DNA from: Reinekea marinisedimentorum
GTDB taxonomy: Bacteria; Pseudomonadota; Gammaproteobacteria; Pseudomonadales; Natronospirillaceae
Assembly: GCF_004341165.1 (NCBI RefSeq)
Contig: NZ_SLZR01000008.1
Location: forward strand, 1-64,000
Reading direction: 5' to 3'
DNA: 64,000 bases
Position 1 is the first letter of the stretch, and each line of letters opens with the position of its first letter. The notes beneath the pieces are model-generated. The model saw nothing but the letters and a program-made list of their open reading frames with translations, did no database searches and was not told the DNA's origin. Positions 1-11,432 of this stretch are shown here, in pieces. The translations under genes and the position numbers were made by a program.

Positions 1-91
1 TTTTCTGAGTCGTGTCAGAGGGTTCTACCCGTTAAAATCAGAGGCTGCAACCCTTTCAAAGAATCCCATTAATTTATTCCGGACAGTAGTG

Positions 92-149
92 CGCGAAGGC
101 GGGTATCCATCACTCTTAGCCACCTTAATAATAGATTTCCGCCTTCGCG
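92..149. repeat. Inverted pair of short palindromic-type intergenic repeats
   Basis: Two 19-base arms face each other at 92-110 and 131-149. The second, reverse-complemented, matches the first at 16 of 19 positions around a CGCGAAGGCGG core. Short intergenic repeats with this kind of core are common in proteobacteria, often as inverted pairs. The arms could fold into a long imperfect hairpin in RNA or single-stranded DNA. Confidence 0.6.
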
Positions 150-247
150 GAAATGACGCGGTGGTGTTTTTTATAAAGTGGTGAATGTCCAAATTCGATA
201 TAGCCTGGCCGCATAAACCATAAAGCCCCAAAATTAGATATGTACCG

Positions 248-562
248 GTGTTTGGAGAGGGCGCTGCTCCTTTCAATATAAGCCGAGATGGTAAAATTGG
301 AGATGCCGAAGGGTTCAGTTTAATTGGTCAGTCTTTTGTGCATTATGAAAGGGATCTGGAAGCTCAATGGACTTCTACGGTGGTTACCGGACAATACCTA
401 CCACAAGAAACCGATGAGGCCACTATTCAATCGTGGCTATCCGACAAGGCCCTAACTTGGAGTAAAAGTTATCCATCAGTTTCTGAGTGTGAAGGCGAAG
501 AAGGTGAGTTGATTCCAGAAATGCACGACCCATTGTTAAATGATCCGGATGTATTACAGTAG
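248..562 (+). CDS. Doubtful small hypothetical protein or gene remnant
   Basis: An open frame of 104 codons begins at GTG 248; the frame is open only from 224, after an in-frame TAA at 221-223. No convincing ribosome binding site is visible. The product is acidic, with no signal peptide, membrane segment or motif I recognise. It lies between two intergenic repeat pairs in DNA that otherwise looks non-coding. It could be a small real gene or the 3' remnant of a decayed one. No function is proposed. Confidence 0.3.
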   Translation: MFGEGAAPFNISRDGKIGDAEGFSLIGQSFVHYERDLEAQWTSTVVTGQYLPQETDEATIQSWLSDKALTWSKSYPSVSECEGEEGELIPEMHDPLLNDPDVLQ

Positions 563-895
563 ATTTGTTACCCATCGATAGATGTTAGAATTCGGGCTTA
601 AACCGGTGTTTTACCCAACTCGCTTTTGTCCAGTTTCTACATAGCCTCACAGCCCGAATCACCTTTGCCCCTTTTCGAGTTTCGAAGTGGTAATTCGATA
701 GGATTCTGTCGGCCTAAAGGCCCGACCTACAGAGACCGTAGAGCATTGTAGGTTGGGGCTTTAAGCCGACAGCTAAAATTATAAAACTGAAATGATCTAG
801 GCCAGCCTTTTATTCATTACTGTCAGATTACGTCTGAGCTAATACGAATAGTTGTACAGCAAATTCGACCAGCAATGTCACTGCCTTTAAAGTTA
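563..895. other. 333-base intergenic stretch downstream of the bat operon
   Basis: No credible gene is visible between the small ORF and the end of batD. The stretch holds the 706-772 inverted repeat and otherwise AT-rich sequence. No clear intrinsic terminator for the minus-strand bat operon was found immediately beyond 896. Confidence 0.5.
706..772. repeat. Inverted repeat with 26-base arms
   Basis: The arms are 706-731 and 747-772. The second arm reverse-complemented matches the first at 23 of 26 positions, with a 15-base spacer. Each arm carries a TGTCGGC...CCTACA type sequence. Such elements occur as dispersed intergenic repeats in many gammaproteobacteria. There is no T-run next to it, so it is not a typical intrinsic terminator. 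Confidence 0.65.
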
Positions 896-2526
896 CTACT
901 CGCCAAACATCACCGACAGACTACTAAGAGCTGGCTTATTTGACTTAGCCACTGAAGATTTCTGAGCACTCTTCGCCAGTGCAAGCAGAGCCTTATCATC
1001 CGGTGCGCTGTCGTTTCCATTAAATAAAAAGTTCTCCAATTTACCCAAGCTGTCCAGTTCATCGCTGGCCAACGCAGTACGGCTGATGCTCTTTTCATTC
1101 ATCAGTTTTAGCAACTCGTGATAGTAGCTGCCGTAGGCCTTTTCGCTGATCGCTTTTTTAAAGCTGAATGCCGCTGCATTCGGCTTTGTTTGAGCAGCGG
1201 CTACCGTATTGGGTTGATTACCTTTTTTTATTTTCAGCAGGTAGGCCAATGTGCCGACCCACAATACAAAGAACAGCGCGGTTAATGCCTGCCACAGCCC
1301 GTTGCCGCTCTGCTCGGTTGTTAGCTGCGGGCTTATGCTAGGTGGCGCTGTTTCAGGCTGCGGTGTGGGCGTTTGAACTGCCGGGCTGGCCGTAGCCGGG
1401 TTTGCCGCTGTGGCGGTGCTGGCCGCGACGTTGAGCGTACGCTGAGGAATCTCTGCCCATTCCAGCGCGTCTTTTTGTGTGTTCCACCAGGGAATACGAA
1501 CGGCGGGCAGTGTGACTGTACCAGCTTCAGTAAAGCTAAGCGCGGAAGGGTCGATGCGTTTGGTTTCATCCAGTTCCGCAGCGTTGCGGTAAATGCGTAC
1601 GCCACCGGTGAGTTGCGATTCAAAATTCTGCAACGGGTCGGGCAGGCGGTTTGCTTCGATGCCGTCTACCGTCATTAGGGTGAGCCAGTCGATGTAGTCA
1701 CCCTGACTGTAGGTTTTGCTGCTATCCAAGTCATCCACCAGGGTGAGTGATTTTGCTGGCAGCCAGTAGGCGCCTGCAGGGTAGTCACTCGGTATTTTCT
1801 TAACCTGAATGGTGGGTAGTTTGGCCGTGCGGGTGAAGCGTTCGCTCCTGCGGGTAGAGGGGTTTGTGTAGGCTGCGGTGAACACAACCTCGGGCACTTC
1901 AAACAAGCCGGCTTCATTCGGTGTGAGTTTAATTACCTGTTGATAGATGTTGTATTGCTGGCCGTTGCGGGTGGCGATGGTCTGCCCGCTGTCGATCTGT
2001 TCACTTTCAAAGTTATCCAGCTCAATGCCCTGTAGAGTGGCGTTCTGCATTTGTATCTTGAAGGCCACTTCTATGGTGAGGGTGAAGGGCTCGCTGATGT
2101 AAGGGTCGTTCTTGCTCAAACGGGCTGAAAGAATGACGGCATCTTCGGGGAGTGTATCCGGCCGTTGCTTGGCTTCATAAACGGTAACCTGCAGGGGTTC
2201 GCTGGTGTCGTTGCCAGATCGAAAAGCGGGTATCGTGAGTATGCCGGTTTGCTTTGGTTGCAGCGCAAACTGATAGGTGGTTTCTGCCGTGCGCTTACCG
2301 TTAGTGATGGTGGTGTTGCTGTACTGCCCGCGCTGCACAATATTAAACAGCGCCTGCAACGAGGCCAGATCACTCTGGTTAATTTCGCCGTTGGGTGTCA
2401 CCCGTATATTCAGTTGCAGGGTTTCATCGGAATACATTTCAAAGCGGTCTATGCGGGCGGTCACATCCGCCCAGCTGAAACAGGAAACCATCAACAGCAG
2501 TAATGTTATTAACTTTAAGTTGTTAG

Positions 2527-2533
<7 letters not shown>
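896..2533 (-). CDS. batD: BatD-like membrane-anchored protein
   Basis: The 545-residue product begins with a signal peptide (cleavage likely after SWA, about residue 22). A long periplasmic beta-rich region matches the BatD family in order and style. A Pro/Thr/Ala-rich linker, one transmembrane helix near residues 412-434 and a cytoplasmic tail follow. It is the last gene of the moxR-DUF58-DUF4381-batA-batB/C operon, and its ATG overlaps the end of batB/C by 7 bases. Bat proteins are linked to aerotolerance or envelope stress in some bacteria (family knowledge), but the biochemical role of BatD is unknown. It probably works as a periplasmic partner of the von Willebrand A proteins BatA and BatB. 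Confidence 0.85.
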
Positions 2534-4295
<1,762 letters not shown>

Positions 4296-4299
<4 letters not shown>

Positions 4300-5261
4300 G
4301 CGTTGCGCCCCCTGAGTGTTGAACGGTTAACTTGAGCAAAGCCCAGCAGTAGTAAAGAGGCTGTTAATGGCAGCCAGTACAGCTCGTTAATCTGGCGGAA
4401 GTTATCGATGTCTTTGTCGTCGGTTTCCAGCTGATCGATCAGTTCAAAAACCTGTTTGAGTTCACCAGCCGATGTGGCACGGAAGTACTGGCCGCCGGTT
4501 TGGTCGGCAATGCTTTTCAGTGTGGCTTCATCAATGCCGCTGCTGCGCATAAAATTGAAGAAGCTGCTGCTGGCCGAAGCATCGCCACCGAAGCCGATGG
4601 TATACACGCGTATGTCGGATTTTTGCGCGGCGGTAATGGCATCGCTTGGTGATACGCTGCCGGCGTTGTTTTCACCATCGGAGAGCAGAATAATAATTTT
4701 GTCCTTCGATTTTGAGGTGCGCAGTTGCTTCACCGATTGCGCCAGACCATCGCCGATGGCCGTCGATTTACCGGCCATACCGGGGATTAAATCAAACAGC
4801 AATGCCTGTACTGCGCCGGTGTCGGGCGTGAGGGGTGCCTGTACCGCAGCAAAGCTGCCGAATACCACCAGACCAAGAAAGTCGCCCTTGCGCTGTTCTA
4901 CAAACTCGCCGACCACTTCCTGAACGGCTTTATAGCGGTAGGTGCTTTGGCCGTTCCAGCGCATGTCTTCGGTGAGCATACTTTCCGATAAATCGACCGA
5001 TAAAAAGATACTGCGCCCGGCCTGGGTGTTGGTAATGGGTTCACCAATCCATTGTGGACGCATCAGTGCCAATACCAAGAACAGCCAGCTGAGCAGCCAC
5101 AACAGGGGTAGCTTGCGCTTGCCCGGCGTTGTCTGTTGTTGGTTAGCCAGTGTTGCAAGATAGGGGTGGTTCAACGCACCCTGCGAAGCTGAGGAGCGCG
5201 AGCGCGGTATCAGCCAGAGCAGCGGCAGGGCGGCCAGGAACCAGGGCCATGCAAAGCTCAT
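4296..5261 (-). CDS. batA: BatA-like von Willebrand A domain membrane protein
   Basis: The 321-residue product has N-terminal hydrophobic helices, a VWA domain with the intact metal site DLSES near residue 90 and a second conserved block LLSDGENNAG, and a C-terminal transmembrane helix (LPLTASLLLLGFA). This is the BatA layout. Its ATG region overlaps the preceding DUF4381 gene by 4 bases, and its stop overlaps batB/C by 4 bases, so the three genes are one tightly coupled unit. It is inferred to pair with BatB in the membrane, with the moxR ATPase as a possible chaperone. Confidence 0.88.
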
Positions 5262-5722
5262 AGGCGTGCCTCCTTTTTCCAGTGCTGTAGCAGGGTTTTA
5301 ACTTCGGCCCAATTGATGTCGCTCGATTTATCGGCCTGATAATGGCCGTTGACCCATTCCGGCAAGGTGCCCAGTGTGGCGGTTATTTTTTCGGCCAGAG
5401 CCTGCTCATCCATGCTCTTCGGTGCGCTCAAATGCGTGATCAGCAGCCAGCGCAGCAGCTGGTGTAATTCCGCATTGGGCTCGGCAAGGCGCTTAATGCG
5501 GGCGAGATGCTGTTGAATGTGCCGCCAGTGTCGGCCGCGATACCAGAGGTACGCAATCAGGCAGGCCATCACCAGCACGGCCATGAGTACCAGCCAGTAA
5601 CCTGGAGCCAGTGGCCAGGCCGAAGGCTCGGCCGGTGGCGTATTCGGTTCCAGCTGGCTGAGCAGTTGCTGCGGCACGCCGCCGGATAAGGCGGTGCTGA
5701 ATATCAGTGGTAGAGTGGCCAC
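5258..5722 (-). CDS. DUF4381 family membrane protein
   Basis: The frame opens at GTG 5740, but a perfect AGGAGG lies 7 bases before the GTG at 5722. The 5722 start, giving 154 residues, is therefore preferred. The product has a short N-terminal hydrophobic stretch, a Pro-rich segment and a clear transmembrane helix (YWLVLMAVLVMACLIAYLWY). A cytoplasmic helical domain rich in charged residues follows. DUF4381 proteins sit between DUF58 and VWA genes in moxR/bat operons; their function is unknown. The start overlaps the DUF58 gene by 19 bases and the stop overlaps batA by 4 bases. Confidence 0.8.
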   Translation of the reverse strand: MATLPLIFSTALSGGVPQQLLSQLEPNTPPAEPSAWPLAPGYWLVLMAVLVMACLIAYLWYRGRHWRHIQQHLARIKRLAEPNAELHQLLRWLLITHLSAPKSMDEQALAEKITATLGTLPEWVNGHYQADKSSDINWAEVKTLLQHWKKEARL

Positions 5723-6615
5723 GCCAGCACCTCCTGCCACTGAAAGCTTTCATTCAGGTGTTTATGGAATACACCACCACGTTGCCAGGCAAATTCCTGC
5801 AGCGACTGTTCTCGTTGCTCGGCCAGTGCCCGATAACTTTGCTGGGTTTGCTTGCCGGCGGTATCGATATAGCCGGTGATGTTTTTGTGCCTCACCGGCA
5901 GTGCACCGGCCTCGGGCAGTTTGCTGTCGAACGCATCCGCCGCCTGCAGCAGCGAGACTGAATTAAACAGGTTCACGGGTATTTCGGCGGTTAAGTTTTC
6001 TGCCGGGGTTTGCATAAAATCGGAAATAAACCACAGGTTGGGTTTGCCGCGCCAATGCAGAATGTTGGCACTGTTTGCTGGCTGCAGGCTGGCAAAGTTA
6101 TTGGCCAGGTATTGATGAGCGGTTGCGATGAGTTCGCAGGCGCGGGCACCGTCGCGTTGGTTGAGCAGGTTCAGTTCCTGTTGCCATTCACTGCCCACGC
6201 GCACCAGAAAGCGCACCGGGTGATGCAGATGCAGAAAACGCCAGACTAAAAATGCCGACCAATGACACGCCATGACGGATTTAAAACAACTGCGCGTGCC
6301 AAAGTAGCTGCTGGCGGTCAGGTCGAGCCAGACGGCCTGTTGGGCATGCCGGTCTTCTTCCATGATGCGCACAAAGGGGGTTTGCTTTTTTGCCGTTTGC
6401 CGCCAGTCAATCTGGCGGGCGTCGTCACCCGGCCAGTAATGCTTCATTTCCGCAAACTCGCGGCCCTGACCTTTAAAGACTGAGCGCTGGTCGCCCTTGC
6501 GGTAGCTGTGAACGCGTGATTTGCCGAGCGCCTGTAAGTCGTTCACCAGCAACTGCAGTTGCAGTAAATCGTTCAGTGCGACGTCAGTGCCTTTAATTTC
6601 CAAGCTCTGGTGCAT
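5704..6615 (-). CDS. DUF58 domain protein of the bat operon
   Basis: The 303-residue soluble product contains the DUF58 signature near residues 50-80 (GREFAEMKHYWPGDD, then RQIDWRQTAKK). The rest resembles a VWA-like fold whose metal site is weakly conserved (VWLDLTASSYFG). It begins 8 bases after moxR ends. DUF58 proteins almost always accompany MoxR ATPases, but their role is not established. They may be substrates or adaptors of MoxR. Identification is firm from the signature and the context; function is not. Confidence 0.85.
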   Translation of the reverse strand: MHQSLEIKGTDVALNDLLQLQLLVNDLQALGKSRVHSYRKGDQRSVFKGQGREFAEMKHYWPGDDARQIDWRQTAKKQTPFVRIMEEDRHAQQAVWLDLTASSYFGTRSCFKSVMACHWSAFLVWRFLHLHHPVRFLVRVGSEWQQELNLLNQRDGARACELIATAHQYLANNFASLQPANSANILHWRGKPNLWFISDFMQTPAENLTAEIPVNLFNSVSLLQAADAFDSKLPEAGALPVRHKNITGYIDTAGKQTQQSYRALAEQREQSLQEFAWQRGGVFHKHLNESFQWQEVLAWPLYH

Positions 6616-6623
6616 GTTTTGAA

Positions 6624-7580
6624 TTACCCGACGGCCACCGCTGAAATGATTTCTTCGACAATGGAATCGCCGGTGTAGCCCTTAGCCTGAGCCGGCAGGC
6701 TGAGTACCAGGCGGTGAGCCAGAACGCGGCCGGCCACCCACTGCACATGCGCGGGTGTGACAAAGTCTTTGTTTTCCAGCCAGGCGACCACGCGGGCGCA
6801 CAGATCCAGCGCAATGGTGGCTCGTGGTGATGCGCCGTAACTGATCAGGTTTGCCAGCGCATCGCTGTAATTTTCCGGCCGGCGGGTGGCATCGACCAGG
6901 CGCACAATATAGCTTTCTACCGCGTCAGACACATGAATGGCTTCCACTTCTTTTCGTGCTGCCAGAACATCGTCCATCGCCACCGGAACCAGATCGGGCA
7001 GGCTCTTGCTCTGCTGCTGGCGGGCCAGGTGCAGAATGCTGCGTTCTTCTTCAATACTCGGGTAATCCAGCGAGACCTTCATCAGGAAGCGGTCGAGCTG
7101 GGCTTCCGGCAGCGGGTAGGTGCCTTCGTGTTCAACCGGGTTTTGTGTGGCCATCACCAGGAACGGGTCCGGCAGGCTGTAGGTGGTGCCGCTGGCCGAT
7201 ACCTGGCGTTCACTCATTGCTTCCAGCAGGGCCGACTGCACCTTAGCCGGTGCACGGTTGATCTCATCGGCCAGCACCAGGTTGGCAAACACCGGGCCGG
7301 GCTGGAATTCAAAGCGGTGCTCTTCGGTGCGGTAGATGTCTGAACCGGTCACATCGGCCGGCATTAAATCGGGCGTAAACTGAATGCGTTTAAACGAGCA
7401 TTGCAGGCCATCCGCCAGGGTTTTAATGGCGGTGGTCTTGGCCAGTCCGGGGGCGCCTTCAACCAGCAGGTGGCCGTCGGCAAGCAGGCTGATGACCAGC
7501 GATTCGATAAGTTGAGCCTGACCAATGATGCGTGCCTGCAGGGCTGTTTTCAGCGAGCTGATAGCGTTTTGATTAACCAT
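6624..7580 (-). CDS. moxR: MoxR-type AAA+ ATPase
   Basis: The open frame extends to a TTG at 7592, but the ATG at 7580 (MVNQNAISSL, 318 residues) is more typical and is used here. Visible motifs are Walker A GAPGLAKTT, Walker B LVLADEINRA, sensor-1 region ATQNPVEHEGTYPLPEAQLD, and an arginine-rich C-terminal lid. This is the MoxR class of AAA+ proteins, thought to act as chaperones that help metal loading or maturation of VWA partners. It is the first gene of the six-gene bat operon; the promoter should lie in 7581-8057. Confidence 0.9.
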   Translation of the reverse strand: MVNQNAISSLKTALQARIIGQAQLIESLVISLLADGHLLVEGAPGLAKTTAIKTLADGLQCSFKRIQFTPDLMPADVTGSDIYRTEEHRFEFQPGPVFANLVLADEINRAPAKVQSALLEAMSERQVSASGTTYSLPDPFLVMATQNPVEHEGTYPLPEAQLDRFLMKVSLDYPSIEEERSILHLARQQQSKSLPDLVPVAMDDVLAARKEVEAIHVSDAVESYIVRLVDATRRPENYSDALANLISYGASPRATIALDLCARVVAWLENKDFVTPAHVQWVAGRVLAHRLVLSLPAQAKGYTGDSIVEEIISAVAVG

Positions 7581-8057
7581 AGTTCCATACAAATGAGCAG
7601 TTTAAGTGGTGCGGAATTTATAATATTTGGTTGCTCAGGCAAGACCTTTTACGCCTTTTCTTCAAAAGTTTGACTCAATAGTCATTCGTTTAATTCCGTC
7701 ATATTGGCAATAGGGTGCTACGCTCAAGTGATCGGCCATGCCATCATCGTGTATTTTATATTTTACGAAGGGTGTGGTTTTTAATCGGATATTGTCTGCC
7801 AGTAAATCACTTGCAGATGCATTTTTGTCCTTTGTAATAGATTTGAATGCCGGAATAACGGCAGTTGCAAGCTATGCTAGGAAAGTTAGTCTTGTGTAGT
7901 TGTGCTGGTGGTGAGTCAGGGGTGGAGTTTTTATTCGACATTAAAAAGTGGGATTTCCGCCTTTTTCTTTTAGCGCTGCCAGCTACTATGCTTGCTGTTA
8001 GATTATAACCTCGACAGCAGCCTCAGAAGAGCTGTGATTATTAAGGAGTCAATTGAT
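7581..8057. other. Divergent intergenic region between moxR and glgP
   Basis: About 480 bases without a credible gene separate the two divergently transcribed units, so both promoters should lie here. The sequence is AT-rich. A TATAAC element at 8004-8009 could be a -10 box for glgP, but no good -35 partner was seen 16-18 bases upstream. No riboswitch or terminator was recognised. Confidence 0.4.
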
Positions 8058-10532
8058 ATGTCTGGCAAAAAGTCAGCGGCACCAAAGCCTGATATGACCG
8101 TAAAGCAGTTTAAGGAAACGGTTATTAAACACCTGCGCTCTACCCTGGGCACATACGAGGAGAAGGCATCCAAGCAAGCCTGGAACCAGGCGATTGCAGC
8201 CTCAGTAAACGAATTTATTTTTGATGGCGTCAGCCGAACCCGTAAAACCCATGCCGGTAAAGATGCCCGTGCGGTGCATTATCTCTCGCTGGAGTTCCTG
8301 ATGGGGCGGTTGATGTCGAACAACCTTCAGAACCTCGGCCTGTATGAACTGGCAGATAAAGCCATGAAAGAGCTGGGTTTTGAGCTGGCCGATATTCTGG
8401 AAGAAGAGCCGGATATGGCACTGGGTAACGGTGGCCTTGGCCGTTTGGCGGCGTGCTTTATTGACTCTATGGCCACCCTGGCCCTGCCGGCCATTGGTTA
8501 CGGCATTCACTATGAGCACGGCTTGTTCCGTCAGGAATTCTTCAAGGGCCGCCAGGTTGAGCGCCCGGATCAATGGCGTGAGTTTGGCAGCCCATGGGAA
8601 ATCTGCCGTCCGGAATCAGAGCAGGTGGTAAAACTGTACGGCTATGTTGAGACCGTATACGAGAATGGCGGCTCTCATAAGGTTTGGCACCCGGGCCGCA
8701 CCATGCGCGCCATTCCGTGGGATATTCCAATTGTGGGCTACGGCGGCCACAACGTGAATGTACTGCGCTTGTGGGAGTCTCGTGCAGATAAGTTCTTCGA
8801 TTGGGATGTATTTAACTCCGGCGGTTATGTTGATGCCTATACCGAATCGGTTCAGGCTGAAACGGTATCCAAGGTGCTGTATCCAAACGATGAAACCGAT
8901 GCCGGTAAAGAGCTGCGCTTAATTCAGCAGTACTTCTTCAGTGCCGCCTCTATTGCCGATGTTATGCGTCGTTTCCGCAACGCCCATGGCAATGACTTCT
9001 CTAAATTTACCGCGTTAAACGCACTGCAGTTGAACGATACCCACCCGGCGATCGCTATTCCCGAGCTGATGCGCGTACTGGTCGACGAAGAAGGCATCAG
9101 CTGGGCCGAAGCCTGGAAGATGACCCGCGAAACGTTCTCCTACACCAACCATACTCTGCTGCCGGAAGCACTGGAGAAATGGCCATTGCGTATGATTCAG
9201 CATGTGCTGCCGCGCCATATGGAGATTATCTTCGAAATTAATGCCCGCTTCCTGAAAGACGAAGTGGAAACCAAATGGCCTGGCAATGACGGCATCAAGC
9301 GTAAGCTTTCCATCATTGAGGAAGCCAATGGTCAGATGGTGCGTATGGGCAACCTGTCTGTTGTTGGTTCGCACGCGGTGAACGGTGTGGCCCAGATTCA
9401 CTCTGACCTGGTGAAGAAAGACCTGTTCCCGGAAATGAACGAGTTGTGGCCGGGTAAATTCCTCAACGTGACCAATGGTATTACGCCACGCCGCTGGATG
9501 AAGGCCTGTAACCCGCGCCTGTCTACGCTTATTGAAAAGCATGTCGATGCCGACTGGCCACGTTATCTGGAAAAACTGACCGCGCTGAAACCACTGGCAG
9601 ACGACAGCAAGTTCCAGAAAGAATACATGGCTGTTAAGCACGCCAATAAGGAAGACTTCGTTAAGGTCATTAAAGAGCTGACCGATGTCGATGTCAGTGC
9701 CGATGCGATCTTCGATGTGCAGATTAAACGCCTGCACGAATACAAGCGTCAGCATTTGAACCTGCTGTACATCATGGCGTTGTATCGTCGTTTGCTGATC
9801 AACCCGGATTACGACATGCATCCGCGTGTGTTTATCTTCGGCGCGAAAGCAGCACCGGGCTACTATCTGGCAAAAGAGATTATCTTTGCCATCAATAAGG
9901 TCGCAGAGAAGGTCAACAACGACCCTCGCATCAAAGACAAGATCAAGGTGGTATTCCTGCCGAACTACCGCGTATCGCTGGCTGAAAAGCTGATACCGGC
10001 GGCGGATGTTTCCCAGCAGATCTCTCTGGCAGGTAAAGAGGCATCTGGTACCGGCAATATGAAGCTGGCACTGAACGGTGCCATTACTCTGGGTACGCTC
10101 GATGGTGCAAACATTGAAATCGCTGAAGAAGCCGGTGAGGAAAATGTCGTCATCTTCGGTATGGATGTTGATGAAGTGGTTGAGACGCGTGAACAGGGCT
10201 ATAACCCGGGCCACTACTACCAGAACAACGAAGAGCTGAAGGCCGTGCTGGATTGGCTGGACAGTGATTTCTTCACCCCGGGCGAGCCTGGCTTGCTGTC
10301 GGCGGTGAAACACAACCTGGTGGATCACGACCCCTACATGGTGCTGGCGGATTATCAATCGTACAGCGATGCTCAATCGAAGATTGACGCACTGTACCGA
10401 GATAAGAAAGCCTGGGCGCGAGCGGCGATTATCAACACCGCCAGCCTGGCGAAGTTCAACTCGGACCGCTCAATTCAGGACTATGCAGATACGATCTGGA
10501 ACCTGAAGCCGATTAAGGCCGCAGCGAAGTAA
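8058..10532 (+). CDS. glgP: Glycogen/maltodextrin phosphorylase
   Basis: This glycosyltransferase family 35 enzyme releases glucose-1-phosphate from alpha-1,4-glucans. The frame opens at 7992, but ATG 8058 is chosen because AAGGAG precedes it by about 9 bases and the family N-terminus begins there; this gives 824 residues, the usual length. Landmarks include ALGNGGLGRLAACFIDS near the N-terminal third, the TNHTLLPEALEKW block, and the PLP-lysine motif EASGTGNMKLALNGA in the C-terminal domain. It is monocistronic, with an intrinsic terminator just downstream. No other glycogen genes are in this window, so whether the substrate is glycogen or maltodextrin cannot be read from context. Confidence 0.95.
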   Translation: MSGKKSAAPKPDMTVKQFKETVIKHLRSTLGTYEEKASKQAWNQAIAASVNEFIFDGVSRTRKTHAGKDARAVHYLSLEFLMGRLMSNNLQNLGLYELADKAMKELGFELADILEEEPDMALGNGGLGRLAACFIDSMATLALPAIGYGIHYEHGLFRQEFFKGRQVERPDQWREFGSPWEICRPESEQVVKLYGYVETVYENGGSHKVWHPGRTMRAIPWDIPIVGYGGHNVNVLRLWESRADKFFDWDVFNSGGYVDAYTESVQAETVSKVLYPNDETDAGKELRLIQQYFFSAASIADVMRRFRNAHGNDFSKFTALNALQLNDTHPAIAIPELMRVLVDEEGISWAEAWKMTRETFSYTNHTLLPEALEKWPLRMIQHVLPRHMEIIFEINARFLKDEVETKWPGNDGIKRKLSIIEEANGQMVRMGNLSVVGSHAVNGVAQIHSDLVKKDLFPEMNELWPGKFLNVTNGITPRRWMKACNPRLSTLIEKHVDADWPRYLEKLTALKPLADDSKFQKEYMAVKHANKEDFVKVIKELTDVDVSADAIFDVQIKRLHEYKRQHLNLLYIMALYRRLLINPDYDMHPRVFIFGAKAAPGYYLAKEIIFAINKVAEKVNNDPRIKDKIKVVFLPNYRVSLAEKLIPAADVSQQISLAGKEASGTGNMKLALNGAITLGTLDGANIEIAEEAGEENVVIFGMDVDEVVETREQGYNPGHYYQNNEELKAVLDWLDSDFFTPGEPGLLSAVKHNLVDHDPYMVLADYQSYSDAQSKIDALYRDKKAWARAAIINTASLAKFNSDRSIQDYADTIWNLKPIKAAAK

Positions 10533-10553
10533 GCATTGCTCTGTTGGAATCTG

Positions 10554-10577
10554 AGGCGCCGGTATGGCGCCTTTTTT
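10554..10577 (+). terminator. Intrinsic terminator of glgP
   Basis: The stem AGGCGCC / GGCGCCT (10554-10560 and 10566-10572) has a 5-base loop and runs into a T-tract. Confidence 0.85.
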
Positions 10578-10663
10578 ATTTCAGAGGCATTGCTGGCACT
10601 GTACCCAGCCTCATGAAACGGTATTCTATCCGGGTGAAAGGCCTGAACTGACGGGAGAGCAGG

Positions 10664-11365
10664 GTGAGACAATCGATTTTCGATATTCGCTGTGAATGGG
10701 GCGAGCACGGTGTTCAGAAGCTGACCGATGAATGTGACGTTCTGGTGCTGATCGACGTGCTGTCATTTACCACCAGCGTGAGTGTGGCCGTAGAGCATGG
10801 TGCAAAGGTTTACCCGGCAGCGATTGGTGATACGCCGGAATTACCCAGTGGCGTCATTCAGGCGTCGCGGCGGGCCGAATGGCTCGAAAACTCCAGCCTG
10901 CGCAGCATGTCACCGCAATCACTGGGCCGGCTGGAAAGCGACCTGCTGTTGCCGTCACCCAACGGCAGTGCGCTGTCGCTAATGGCCGGTAATACGCCAC
11001 TGTTGGCCGGTTGCCTGCGCAATGCCCGCGCCACAGCCCGGGCTGCCATGCATTTGGGCACGACCATTGGCATTGTGCCCGCCGGAGAGCGCTGGGAAGA
11101 TCAGTCGCTCAGGCCCTCGTGGGAAGATCTGATCGGTGCCGGTGCCATTATTCAGGAGTTAAAAGGCGAGCGATCGCCCGAGGCTGCCGTCGCAGAGGTG
11201 GCCTTTTTAAGTGTGCTGGGTGAGGTTGAGCAGCGGATGAGCAAGTCGGTTTCCGGCCGGGAGTTAATCAAGCGGGGCTTTGCTGAAGATGTACATCTGG
11301 CCTGCCAGCTCAATGCCGATCATTACGCGGCGCGCCTGTATGACGGTGCTTATCGAAGAATTTAA
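10664..11365 (+). CDS. comB: ComB-like 2-phosphosulfolactate phosphatase family protein
   Basis: The 233-residue product starts at GTG 10664 with GGGAG upstream. It matches the ComB family in overall layout: an N-terminal LIDVLSFTTSVSVAVEHGA block (family form DVLRASTT), a central PNGSALS motif and a C-terminal LGEVEQRM...DVHLACQLN region. In methanogens ComB dephosphorylates 2-phosphosulfolactate on the way to coenzyme M. Bacterial members have no settled role, and no other coenzyme M or sulfolactate genes are visible here apart from a possible reductase convergent to it. The family call is good; the substrate is uncertain. Confidence 0.75.
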   Translation: MRQSIFDIRCEWGEHGVQKLTDECDVLVLIDVLSFTTSVSVAVEHGAKVYPAAIGDTPELPSGVIQASRRAEWLENSSLRSMSPQSLGRLESDLLLPSPNGSALSLMAGNTPLLAGCLRNARATARAAMHLGTTIGIVPAGERWEDQSLRPSWEDLIGAGAIIQELKGERSPEAAVAEVAFLSVLGEVEQRMSKSVSGRELIKRGFAEDVHLACQLNADHYAARLYDGAYRRI

Positions 11366-11380
11366 CGGCTTGTAAAACAA

Positions 11381-11408
11381 AAACAGCCGCGAAACGCAGC
11401 TGTTTTTT
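11381..11408. terminator. Bidirectional intrinsic terminator
   Basis: The stem AAACAGC(C)GCG / CGC(A)GCTGTTT with an AAA loop is flanked by A-rich sequence on the left and a T-run on the right. It lies between two convergent genes, so it can serve both. Confidence 0.8.
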
Positions 11409-11432
11409 ATCGGTTAAAGCCAGGGCTTTGGA

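Noticed and set aside
25-276. 83-codon minus-strand ORF at the left edge
   Set aside because: It translates through the intergenic repeat arms at 92-149, giving typical repeat-derived peptide sequence.
9015-10376. 453-codon ORF opposite to glgP
   Set aside because: Lies fully within a recognised phosphorylase; no domain or ribosome site; a frame shadow from codon bias.
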